Positions 52,351 to 63,400 of a DNA stretch of 64,000 nucleotides are shown here, one piece after another; position 1 is the first letter of the stretch; each line of letters begins with the position of its first letter. A program made the position numbers and the translations under genes. Below the pieces are notes generated by a model, which worked only from the letters and a program-made list of their open reading frames with translations, ran no database searches and was not told the origin of the DNA. Source of the stretch: Balanoglossus misakiensis (lineage: Eukaryota; Hemichordata); assembly GCA_040954595.2 (NCBI GenBank), contig CM082588.2:9672001-9736000 (forward strand), read 5' to 3'.

Positions 52351-52939
52351 TACGTGCCATTGTTAGGGCGCCCTTTTTGGGATTATAAAATTTGGTAAAC
52401 ATTTCTTATCAGTGACTCAAATACTTTTGCATGCACATGTGTATAAAAGGGACAGGGTCATCGCCCTCTACGCGCGTCCACAGCAGCGTGACTAAAGGTC
52501 ACAATGTTCACACGTGATTTGAGTCGCTGTTTAGTGCAGCGCCCCGACCCAGGTCCCACCCCTCAACACCGTCCCCAAAAAAGCCGCTCTCACCTTTTCA
52601 CACGTGGCACTTACAAATTAACGCCGCCCTAGGGCCGCTGCTGGGGCGGCGTTGATGGCACGTGTGAAAGGCACTAAAGTGTTTTACAGTATGTACTTTT
52701 TTAATCCCTTCAAATATTTGAATATGATTAATTCCATGATAAGTGGGACAAGAAACCACAGTTGATACCCCAAAAAAATATTGAGAAAATAACCCGAAGT
52801 TGGAGTTACTGAGCTTTAAATTGATTTCAATAATCTCCCAAGTGAAAATTGGCTGAAGCTCCTGTAGTCAGTTACCTGTTGGTAGATTGACACATGACAA
52901 TGATTGACTGTTTACACTTTTCTTTGTTTGATCTTTTAG

Positions 52940-53158
52940 AGGAATATTCAAGCACTGCAGGAGAATCTAGAGATGGCACAGAAAATAAGAACTTGAATTG
53001 AAAAATCAGCAAGATCAACATGCACGACAAAATCAACTCATAACACAAAGACAACAACAAAAGCAATTACAAAGATAGCCCAACAACAACAACAAGCAGT
53101 GCAAGCACAGCCATCCAATATACAATCAACAAATCAACAACTAAGACACCACTTTCAA
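52940..53158 (+). pseudogene. MED25: MED25 Gln-rich exon after the ACID domain, frame broken
   Basis: Acceptor gtttgatcttttag, donor caa|gtaagt, 219 nt, phase 0-0. It opens RNIQALQENLEMAQK, corresponding to the final ACID helix of MED25 (vertebrate FVNGIRQVI... then Q-rich). A one-base gain near 52985 moves the good frame (ELKNQQDQHARQNQLI, KQLQR) and a one-base loss near 53078 restores it (IAQQQQQAVQAQ). Taken literally there is TGA at 52994. The two compensating single-base changes in adenine-rich sequence look like sequencing or polishing errors, or a decaying gene. Confidence 0.6.
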
Positions 53159-54310
53159 GTAAGTTGTCACAATAATGTGAACAGTGAATATTTTGAAAAC
53201 CAAGACTGATACCCGTGTCACTCCTGGGAATTGTTATGTGGGGAAAAATAAAATCATTTTTCTCAAAAAAGGAGCTTTCTTGATGTTACAAATAACATGG
53301 TCTGTGCCATTCCCGAAATTATCTTAATGTATTTGGGACCTGACAGTCACACAGAATAAATTCAAAGCACTATTTGCCCAAAGCAGACCTAAATTACAGA
53401 CAGAGGAATACAACAAATCTTGTCTCATTCTTATTTTCAATTCTTCTAGTTTTTCCATGGTATCAGTGTGGAAGCACTGATGATAACCTCCGTCAGACAG
53501 TTTTAAATGCAGACAATCGTCTTACTCTTATGCACATATGTGTAATTTTGTGTGTACAAAATAAGATCAAATCCAAATATCTGCAAATTTTATGTGCATG
53601 CATTCAAATAGTGGACTGCCTTCACTTCCTTTCATATTTCTTGCCCACCATATATATATATATATATATAAAGAAGACTTTCATTTTGTCTCTTCTTTTC
53701 ACTCAATTTGCTGTTTTTTTTCCTAATTTACGACACAGAGTATGGTTGCCGCCATCTTGTCTGTTGTATAGACAGAATTGTGTCATTGATAAAGTTTTTG
53801 TAACCAGAATCTCTGCTTTGGCACATGCGCATTAGACGATCATAACCCTTTAACAAAAGTCTGCTTAGAATTTAAATCACATTGTTTTCAAAATGTCTGC
53901 ATCTGATTACATGGTGAATTAAAGCTGAAAGCAGTGTTGTTCACTGGGCCCAAGCGATTCCCAGGGTTTCTACAGAATGCCAAGGATTATCTGCTGTGGA
54001 TACCAGAAATTTTGTCAAAAAGTTTTGATCCTAAACTGATTTATGTCCTACAAAATCCAAACTTCTAGATCTATTGGTTCGCCTAGAATTAGGCGTGTAC
54101 ATAATTAATTAGGTCAATGGGGGTCCTGAAATTAACCATCAAATAGTAGACACGACACGACTATACCCGAAATTACAGTTACTTTATGCCTCCCTAAATT
54201 TCAGTCTGATTGACAAATGTGAAGAACGTTAAAGAGAGCTGTCTCCTGATACATTGCCGCTTTCTGTGAAGTGACTTTAAAAAGAAAACCATTTTGTTTG
54301 CATTCAACAG
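53159..54310. other. Intron before the last MED25 exon
   Basis: Contains a (TA) run near 53651-53670; no exon seen. Confidence 0.5.
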
Positions 54311-54601
54311 CAACAACAAAAACAACAAGCTAGCGGTACACAAGCAACCATTCCACCACCACCACCACAACAACAACAACCAGCAGCAACACAACAAACA
54401 TGGCAACAACAACAGCAGTTCTTACAACAACAGCAATCACAACAACAACAACAACAACAGCTGTTACTAGGACAACAGCCACGGCCGCGACCACAGGTAC
54501 CTCAGATGGGCTTGGCACCCAGCATGCAACAAACACAGCAACAATCAAGTGGTAGTCTGCTGGCTGATGACATGAGTCTTTTTGATATTCTGAATCAATA
54601 A
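54311..54601 (+). CDS. MED25: MED25 terminal exon, polyglutamine and acidic C-terminus
   Basis: Acceptor gcattcaacag; 96 codons and TAA (54599-54601), phase 0. CAA/CAG runs give Q tracts interrupted by PPPPP, W, L and a PRPRP block; the protein ends SSGSLLADDMSLFDILNQ. The short acidic-hydrophobic end resembles the vertebrate MED25 C-terminus (EDDILMDLI in my recall), and the position after a Q-rich exon fits. The minus strand of the CAA tracts yields meaningless Val/Leu-rich frames. Confidence 0.65.
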   Translation, partial: QQQKQQASGTQATIPPPPPQQQQPAATQQTWQQQQQFLQQQQSQQQQQQQLLLGQQPRPRPQVPQMGLAPSMQQTQQQSSGSLLADDMSLFDILNQ

Positions 54602-54889
54602 ATTCATACAGGAAACTGACTATAATGAACACGAGACTGTAGACTTTAATTAAACAGATCAAATAACACAGAATGGTTATTCCAGTGTAGTAACAGAATA
54701 GACTTGTTCTGTACTAATTCTTGCATTAGCTTTACTTTGTTTCCATCGTAATACCTTATTTCAATATGACCATATTTGTATGCGAGACAGATGTAACTGG
54801 TTGTCAGTGTCTATCGTAATACAAAGTCTGCCATACACAAAGCAACTATGCATTGTCTTCTGGTGTGAAAAAAAGATACTTAGGATGTA

Positions 54890-55097
54890 CTGTAAAACAG
54901 GAAATTTTCACGAGCGATAAATTTGCATGAATCATGCAAGAGCCAAAATAACCTGAAAACTAATAAGTCGCAAAAAAAATGTTTTTCTGAAATAATGATG
55001 AATTGAAATTCGAGAATGCGAAAATTAATCATTACATAACAGTCGCCACTTTTGATATTGCGAAAATTTCCTTTTGGGAAAATTTCATGTTTTACAG
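54890..55097. repeat. 208-bp MITE, ctgtaaaac ends, TA target
   Basis: ctgtaaaacaggaaattttc ... gaaaatttcatgttttacag, TA at 54888-54889 and 55098-55099. The best-delimited member of the family at 5511, 7375, 16750 and 52195. Confidence 0.8.
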
Positions 55098-55114
55098 TAT
55101 ATACCCATTTTTTC

Positions 55115-55440
55115 TGCTTCCAAAACGAACATTTAGAGTCATGCATGCCACTGGCCCAATAAAACCTGATAGCTCTTGCTGGGAATTGTGATGTAACTAG
55201 TATCCCCCTTGAAGTCACGCACATAAACTGATCAATGGTGATTGTGTGTAAAGATACAGTGAAGGCAAGGCTAATCTAAAGTCAAAATGGTACTCATCCT
55301 TAACAACACATGTATCCTTTGACCAATCAATGGAAAAAAAAGTCTGTGATTGACTTCAAAGTGATATTAATTACATCACAATTCCCAGCAAGGGGTATCG
55401 TGCTTTATTGGGGCAGTGGCATGCATAGTTTTTGGAAGCA
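55115..55440. repeat. TIR element of about 325 bp
   Basis: Left tgcttccaaaacg...atgcatgccactggcccaataaa...gctgggaattgtgatgtaa; right ttacatcacaattcccagca...tttattggggcagtggcatgcat...ttttggaagca. Arms about 85 bases. Confidence 0.75.
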
Positions 55441-58249
55441 AAGCTGACAAAATACAGCTATATACTAGACTAATATTTCATTAATGCCTGATCATTAAAC
55501 TGAAGAACGTATCTCTAAAATTGCTCTCTATTTCTCCCTCAGGGAAAAGAGCAATAGACAAAACTTTGAGTGACAGATCTTCCAGTTGTGGACTTATCAT
55601 TTGTATTACCCAATCACAGACTTTGTGTTATTGGTCATTTATCTGTCCAATTTTAATACTCTTGTGTTCAGTGGAGCATTACACCAAAGAAGTCACACTA
55701 TGACAGTGACAATAAAACACTTGCAAAAACATGGATTGCTCAGGTCAGCCTATCTGGTTACAGATTACCTGTGAACTAACTAATCCAGCTATAATGAATG
55801 TGTTTCATTATATACAGAGAATTGTAGGTTGTTTGAGACGTGTTAATATCACACTCTAGCATGGGGCAATGTTCACACGTTTATATTTATCATGTGAAAG
55901 CCAAAAAGTCACCAGCTCTTGATGTTCATTTTTTTGGAATAATTTGTTATGATCTGATTGCTGAAAATTGAATTGAAGCTGAACCTACAGCATATGTGTG
56001 GACATAACATGTTTATACTTCCATGTAGTAATTTGTGTTACAGCCAAACAATTAAATAACACCATTATAACAAAATTAACGAAACTCACCCCAGGGCTAT
56101 CACTAATTTGAAGGGATGCTGATCCAGAGTTAATGGTTCATTGGGGAGTCTAACAGTGTTTTGAAATGTCACATTGTAATTTGAAAGTTAGGCTTGGGTA
56201 GTGACAATGTTATTACATTGTTGTGTACAAAATTTGAATGGAGCTCTATGAAAAGAGAAAAGTGGTGTGTGGAAAAAATCAGTCTCTGTGCTAATATCAA
56301 GTGCCTTCATTCGACTCTCAAGGAAAGTTTGGTAAAACAATGAACTTTTTGTGTGTCAGCATTATTGGGAAAGATTAAGCCCACACATGTATTCAATTTA
56401 GATAAAAATGGAAAATTACCATCAGCCTTTTTTCTTAGCACTCTCACCTTTCACCCAATTCCCTGTGTAGACATCCAACTTTCCAGCAGGAAACAATGGA
56501 TTTGGACCGAACCATTCGTTCACTTGAATATATATGTAATATCTGTATGTATGTAACACCTGTATTCTTTGCAGTCATCATTTAATCATTTATTCATGAG
56601 AACACCTTTCTAGTAATGATAGAACTTACAGTCTATTTGATGATCTCAATTATATGCAAACCACCAGGATGTTTCATTTGACTAATGAACTCAAGGTAAT
56701 GCGCCACCATAGTGTAGATTGCTGATATAAAAGGACACCATGCATATACTTAGTCAGTTCACCTCTGTATCCAGACCGGCCACATGTATGAACTGAAGAT
56801 GTCTATGTTCAATTTCAGGTTAGTTTTCCTTGTACTTTACCTGTAGCTTGAAGCATTTTTATATAGGTGCATTCTACTGGCTCATTTTAGCACAGGTAAT
56901 TGGTGTCTGAACTTGCGTCAAGTCTTCAATTGTACTTCTGTATTTTTCACTTGCATGAATTTTTGTGTATTCTGCTGTAGGTGAACTCCCATACATGTGC
57001 GTAATTTATCAGTTCACCTGTGTAGCCAGACCGGCCACACATATGAACTGATGATGTCCCTGTTCATTTTCAGTTAAGAAATGTTATAGGCCTATGTCTT
57101 GTGAAACCTTTAAACCATGTTGGTGTGTTTTGTGGTGAACGGCAACACCCGTGACAAGTATGTTAGAATCAAACTATTAGATGCATGTGAAGAAATATAG
57201 TCTGTTATAAGGAAGTGACTGGAGTGAAGGAGACCTCGTACGACGAAAAGTACTTTAATAGACTCGAAATGCACTCAAATTACAATTGAGATATAATGCA
57301 TTTATATATGCTTAAAAAGGTAAGTTAATGAATGGTGTCAACAAAATAAACGTTCATGATACATTTAGATCATTTTCTCGTCCAGCTAGGGGGTTCAACG
57401 TCAAAAGGAAAGTTCACTATTCAAATGCAAATAAAGTCATTAAAGAGTCCTAATCTCTTCTATCCAGTGACCATAGTAGCCAAACAATTAAAATCACATG
57501 TTTTTAATATCAATATTCACATACATTGCTTTTTACTTTTCTTGAATTTCCTAACATTTTTTTATTTTAACAAAAACAAGAGCCTTTCATGACCACTTAT
57601 TGACTTTCGAAAATATTTCATGTAATCAGCCATTCATTTTATGTGTGTGTGAAGAATGACCCTCTGAGGCTGTTGAATCATGTATAGTGCTGAAGGGGAG
57701 GGGGGAGGACACCATTCCTCAATTTTGTTGATTTTGCATAAGATGCTAAGTTGGTATTTTCCACATATTGCTTTTTGTACTGAGAATTACTCAGTTCTTA
57801 AGAAGAGCTTTTGACTAACATTTCATTGTATTTACAAGACTGCCAGAGTATGTAAATATTATATGCAGCATTAGGAAGGAATATCTTTGATATTTTTATT
57901 CCAACAATTTTCCTATCATGATAAATAAGTAGACAGATATATCATGTTAGGATTTTTGCATACTTAAAATAAATATTCTGATAAAATGAGTGCTTTTGTC
58001 TGTCTCTTTGATTTCAGGTGAGGATCAGTATTTGTTGTTGCTTTTCCTGCACAGATTCCAATCAGAAGGCAATTGTGATTACCAGTATGTTCTGTCTGAT
58101 TGAAGTTTGAGTTTTCTTAGGACCTGAATATCGCTCTAACAAATGGTTTGCTTTCAGATGTGGAGTTAAGCGCTGGTGATAGTTTTGGCTATTCTGTTCT
58201 CTCACTTTGGCTGTTCTGTTCTCTGTTTTTGTCTGATCTCGGACACATT
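55441..58249. other. Intergenic; one 65-bp direct repeat
   Basis: No gene seen. A direct repeat with cagttcacctntgtancca, then gaccggccacan.tatgaactga, occurs at 56756-56820 and 57010-57074, each followed by a ttcag AG. Confidence 0.5.
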
Positions 58250-58790
58250 AGCTGAAAACTACTGGTCAGATTTCTTTGAAAATTGGTATGCATATATCTT
58301 CTGCCAACATCACAGAGCTCTATAAGTTTTGACCTTATATCGTGAATTTTCTACTTTTTATGACTTTTGTCATTTTTTCCACATCTTCTATGAAAGTGAT
58401 TGGTCGATTTCTCTAAAAAAAATTCAGTATAATTATAAAGCTTCCTATAGGTGATCTTTGTTTTTTTTTCAAATTGTTGCTAAGTTTGCGTATTTGTAAT
58501 TATGGGCCAAATTTTGCAATTTTTGGTCAAAATTCGTTTTCTCGGAAATCGCTTGTCAGATTGCTTTGAAAATTGGTAGGCATGTTTTCAGGGTTAAGCA
58601 ATTGTGAGTTGTGTTAAATTTTTGCTGAAATGTGCATATTTATGTTCTTGAGGTAGGGCCTAACTGTTGCAATTTTTCGTCAGAAGTTTTTGTCCTTGAA
58701 ACCACTTGTTAGATTGCTTTGAACTTCGGTAAGCATGTTCCTTATACTGATTGATGTAAGATATTGTACAATTATGGTGATGTTTGAATA
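58250..58790. repeat. Diverged tandem repeat, unit about 130-150 bases
   Basis: Recurrent sentence: cgcttgtcagattgctttgaaaattggtaggcatgtt...ttgcaatttttggtcaaaa. At least three units; the same family at 61930-62340. Confidence 0.7.
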
Positions 58791-59208
58791 TTTGAGTTTG
58801 GCAGTTTTGGGACAGTTTTTTGAAATTAGGTCATATCAGCTCGTGTGGTATTAGGTCAATAACAACAAATTAAGTCCAAACGTTGGCCACGCTTCCTACT
58901 TTAATATAGCACAAGTATGAAAAAACGACCAGTTTGTGTTACGTTACCTGCTTTCATTGAGAGCAGCGCCCGCAAGTGAGTTTTTTAGAAAATTTGATCA
59001 AATTCATGATGAATCGAATTGAATCGACGTTTATTCCAGCTGGGAGCACTTTATAGACTACAAAGTTGTTTTGTTAGATGGGTAAAATTTAAGACCACTC
59101 GACCAATGCAGAGCGAAGTTGTCAAAATCGACGAAACAAAGCGAGAAAATGGCAATTTGCGCTGTCGACATATTTCTTCTCCTGCCTCGAATTATCAATC
59201 CCATGGAA

Positions 59209-59221
59209 CCCCCCCCCCCCC
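59209..59221. repeat. C13 homopolymer
   Basis: Thirteen C in a row; another C12 run at 60751-60762. Error-prone for sequencing. Confidence 0.9.
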
Positions 59222-59939
59222 GGCGCGCCCGAAAAAAATATATATCAATCAGAGATCATCATAAAACTCGACTATGAATCGGACATGAAATCAAACTCGA
59301 CGATGGAAAAGCAGCCGATTCCGAGATAAACGCATCCCGATAGGATGAGAACTCCGCCATGTGACTTCATCTAATTTCTCTGCAAACATGGAGGGGTTGT
59401 ACGTTGGTAATGTGTTTACAAAGCAAAGTTAAGACATAAGTCCGAACATGACCGTGGTCCGAAGCTTGGACACTCTTATCAAACAGAGCAGTACAGTGTG
59501 TGGAGACATCGCCCGTAAGACACACCACCGGCCCTGCCACACTGAGCTGCAATATGCTCTTGGCTCGTAGCCGTCCCAGTCGGTAACAAGTCGTTACGGC
59601 ACTTATTCTTATCGGTTCGGCCTTTAATGTACGCGACCCCGGCCGTTTCGTCCTAGCTGCAAACCGATTCTTCAATTTGCAGTTCAGTAAAGTTGGCGAA
59701 CGGGATAGTCTGTTAACGGAAAACGCAGGCCTATACACAGTGCTGGCGAACGGGACAAAAGGCCACAATAAAAGCGAGCGTGTTTTCAGATCAGTGGGAC
59801 TATCATAACACGAATACATAACGTGTGGAAGGGCTAGGCCTAATTTTCTCCTGAGAAAGTTCAATTCGTGTTCTGTCGATGTGAAATTGCGTTTATTTAA
59901 TGCTTTTTGTAATAACATTTATGACTTTCATTTATGGTG

Positions 59940-60345
59940 CGATTATAATATCCGGAATATCATCGTATGTCACAACAATGCACTTCGAAGACTTCTTGGT
60001 CACCCGGACACGAAAGTGCCTCTAAAATATTTGTTCTAAACGCCGTAAACTGCTTCTCCGTCATGAGAAGAAAAGTCGCTTTTAATTTTTCTGTTCGTCT
60101 CTGTACTAGTCCCAATGTTTTGATCAATCGTCTTGTCTCATGAGATATGCGCTTTTATGGACTACATGCCCACTGGATTGACATTTTACATTGATTCTTA
60201 AAATTATTATATTTTTTACATTTATTTTATTTATTACTTTTCTAGTGTTTTTGTCAGTTTTTGTAACCTATTTCTATGGACGGTTGTGTCTGAAATAAAG
60301 ATAAATAATAATCATAATAATAATAAAATAATAATTACGATCCCG
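59940..60345 (+). pseudogene. 5'-truncated LINE 3' end with (AAT)-rich tail
   Basis: HNNALRRLLGHPDTKVPLKY matches the region after RT in CR1/L2/jockey-type LINEs (NNA.RRLLG.P). Broken frame, then a short 3' UTR and an aataaagataaataataatc tail. Typical 5'-truncated insertion. Confidence 0.65.
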
Positions 60346-60949
60346 AGATTACGATAAGCATAGGGACATTATAACGAGCCAACGTGAAACTGACATGGAA
60401 ACGATCGACAGTACGGTAGAGCACAGTGACTGCTGGTAGAGCGAGCGTGTTGCTGTGCGGGAGGCATTTACCATGTTTGTTTACAACACACACCGACATG
60501 ACCTGTGGCCGCAGTTGCAGCCTCCTAAGCGACCTAACCCAAGCAGTTTACGATCTCGGGTATCGTGGTCTGACTGACCAAAATGACACAGAAAGAGAAA
60601 CACATTAGGAAGTATTATAGCTCTGTTTCCTCGAAGTCGAATAAGTGTTCACAACACAAGGCACATCAAACCCGTTGCTCAGACATCGGAAGTTTGCAGT
60701 TCGCTTGCCTGGTTTGAAATGCGTGGCTGTGGTAGAAATTACCCACTGTGCCCCCCCCCCCCGATTTTATTGTGTAGACAATGAGGCACTCACACTCAAA
60801 AAGCAAATGAGATATTCTTTCGAATGCGAGCATGTTCCAGAGCGTTCTAAAGAAATAAAATATGCAGCTGTAGCATGTATGCATATTCATTAGTGTGTCG
60901 TAATGCTAACTTTGGTCTGTGATTGGGTAACACGTTCTACTCACCATAA

Positions 60950-61400
60950 CAACAGGTGATCATTGATCCGTTTCCGGTGTGCGACGCCGGGTTTCGACCA
61001 CTTTCCTTCTACTTGCCGCGGGATCAAGACGTCTTTTCGGTAGGCTCATAATCGAATCATTGCTTTTAGTACAATAGCCTATTTAGCTATGTTACCGTCA
61101 CTCGATTGTTTTGTCTGGTATTGGGTGACTTGCAGCTATCCGTACAACACCTTGTAGTTGAACAGAAGTAGGTTTAATTCCAGAAACAATTCCGAGCTAC
61201 GGGCGTGCAGCTAGCCTCTCGGCTATTCTGGGTATGGCTGCGCTGCCTCCCGAATCAGGAGACCAGGAAGTCATAATCGAGAAAGTCTAGTCATATTTAT
61301 AGGGTTATATTTTGTGAGAATTTTATTGCTAGGCCTCTTGCCTAAGCGCACGTAGGGCCAGTTTGTGAGATTGAAAAGGATGGCAGCGCTGCAGGATGTT
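60950..61400 (+). promoter_or_regulatory. CpG-richer stretch, possible promoter and first exon of the downstream gene
   Basis: More CG dinucleotides than the surroundings (gtgcgacgccgggtttcgacc, cgcgggatcaagacg). An ATG at 61234 begins MAALPPESGDQEVIIEK and could be a first coding exon, but the only nearby donor (aaa|gtctag) is poor and its phase (0) does not match the 63105 exon (phase 1). Weak evidence. Confidence 0.25.
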
Positions 61401-61929
61401 TAGTGTCAAAATAGTCGACCATACTGTCGAACGGTTGTGGCAAAATGGAAAGTCTCTTTGCTGGTGGACGGAACGATAGTTCCATACGTATAGTCTTTGT
61501 TTAGCGGAAGGTCAGGAAACCACGGTATTTTTCCATACATAATTCCATACGTTCTTTGAGGTTTTTATATGAGTCACCTCGGTGTTTGCAGGTGTTTTTT
61601 TTTTAATTTTACGGTTTAAACGTGGTTGGTGTATTTTCGCTTTTCTGGTGAGATTTCCACCTCTCCGTTGGCATACTTAGAAAATTATCCTAATTTTTAT
61701 TGAGAAAACCGATAAAACCAAAACCACAACTAAAGAAAATGTCTTAAACATTTTAACTTAGGCATTGTAATCTGTTTGGTGATAACCCTTTTAGCTTTGA
61801 GAGATAACCGAATTGATGTTTTAGTATAAGCCAATTTTTTGACCAGGGCGACAAGGATTTTTTCTCCTAGAGTCGTGTTGCTTGGAAGCATACTTTTGTA
61901 TGTGTGGTCCCAGTTGATGAAAACCTGGT

Positions 61930-62340
61930 TGATGAAAAATGTGCATATTTATAATTTTGTAGCAATTTTTGCCATTTTTGGTTAAAAATTGTTTCCTCTA
62001 AAACCGCTTGTGAGATTGCTTTCAAATTTGGTAGGCTTGTTCCTTGGGGATAATTAAATGAGATGTTTAAAAAAAATACTTGAAATTTACATATTTACAT
62101 ATTTGCGTTTTGTGTGTGAAAGTTGTGGAATTTTTCATCAAAAATTATTTTCTTTCAAACTGCATGTCAGATCGCCTTGAGCTTTGGTAGGCATGTTCCC
62201 TGAAGCGATTGAAGTAAGATATTATACAATTTTGGAGAAAATACTGATTTTTCTGAAACTGCATATGGGATTGCTTTGAAATTTGATAGGAATATTCCAA
62301 TGGGTAACCCAAGTTTTGTCTGATTGTGTTGATTACCCTA
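61930..62340. repeat. Diverged tandem repeat, second array
   Basis: Three units with 'gagattgctttcaaatttggtaggcttgttcc' and relatives, the same sentence as 58250-58790, same orientation, 3.7 kb apart. Confidence 0.7.
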
Positions 62341-63104
62341 TACTGAGACTCACTAAGTACACTATATGTTTATATTACTAGGGAGTTCAGAATCCAATAT
62401 GGCCACCATTCAAAGTGGGACATGCTGTATAATCTGATTGATTTCTAAACTTGTCATATTTTAATTTCTCGGTCTTGCAAATAAAAATAAAATGCCAAAA
62501 ACTGAGTAACTTTCGTTTCTTCCCGCTTGTTAACGTCATATGTTGGTGTTGTCCATTACAACGATTATTATATAAGCGTCCCGAAACACTGATAAGAACT
62601 CCAATATAATTAGCCAGAGTAAACTGAGATTTTTATGCTGAAGTCGGCATATGGTCTTTTTCCTCCTACTGGGAAAGTGGCTAGAGTCAATCAGTGCATA
62701 ATGGCAGCATTACATGGCACTGAATAAATGGCAGGGGTATTTACATCTCTGTATTTTTTTCACTTAAACCAATATAAATCTCTAACAGTATATTATAATA
62801 TTGTGTATGCAACTTGGAGATGCGTTTTACTTCAGAGTTGGAAGTATTTTTTAGTAAAGTCTGGGAAGTGACATGTCTTCAAAGTGATTGATGTTATCTG
62901 CTAAGAGGTGAATGCCCATGGGTGTTCTTTCCTAGATTTTACATTTTCTTAGCATTTCATAGACCTGTGTATAATTATAATTTCAGTTATATATTCTAAT
63001 TTGAGTTTAGGAAGGGTATGCATGGAATTAAAGTAATTATTCTGTAATTACCCAACCAAATATGTTGTCTAACTAATGGATATTTTGATTGTCAATTTGC
63101 ACAG

Positions 63105-63400
63105 GCAACATTATTGAAGTAGCATTAAGAGTAGTTGATAATATAGCAGAGCTTCTAACTGGAAAGAAGAGCTTAGTAAATTTATCAGCTCATAATATTC
63201 CTTTAACCAATGAACTTTATATGAACTTGCACACCTGCGTTAAAGATACAGGGATTAATGTTCAGGAAACCTTACCAGCTCTAGTAAATTTATTTGAGCC
63301 AGAAATTGAATTACCAAAAAAAATCAGTAATTTCATAAAGACACAGTCAAAAAAGAAACAGAGAAAGCCAGCAAGGAAGGGAGAAAAGTGGAATACATGA
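63105..63400 (+). CDS. Terminal exon of an unidentified gene
   Basis: Acceptor gtcaatttgcacag, phase 1 start, about 98 codons, TGA at 63398-63400. I do not recognise the family. The protein end has helical segments (NIIEVALRVVDNIAELL, LYMNLHTCVKDTGINVQ), the acidic patch LFEPEIEL and a strongly basic end (KTQSKKKQRKPARKGEKW) that could be a nuclear localisation or nucleic-acid-binding tail. Codon use is plausible and the acceptor is strong. Upstream exons are not identified in the window. Confidence 0.6.

Noticed and set aside
53374-53835. 153-codon + frame
   Set aside because: Runs through a (TA)n repeat and a pyrimidine stretch, has no motif, and lies in the intron between two MED25 exons.
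54194-54662. Long minus-strand frames rich in Val, Leu and Trp
   Set aside because: They are the complement of the CAA/CAG and CCA repeats of the MED25 last exon; no start context or family motif.
59367-59918. 183-codon frame on the minus strand
   Set aside because: Longest unexplained frame in the CpG-richer area, but no recognisable domain, no splice or promoter evidence; base composition alone can explain it.
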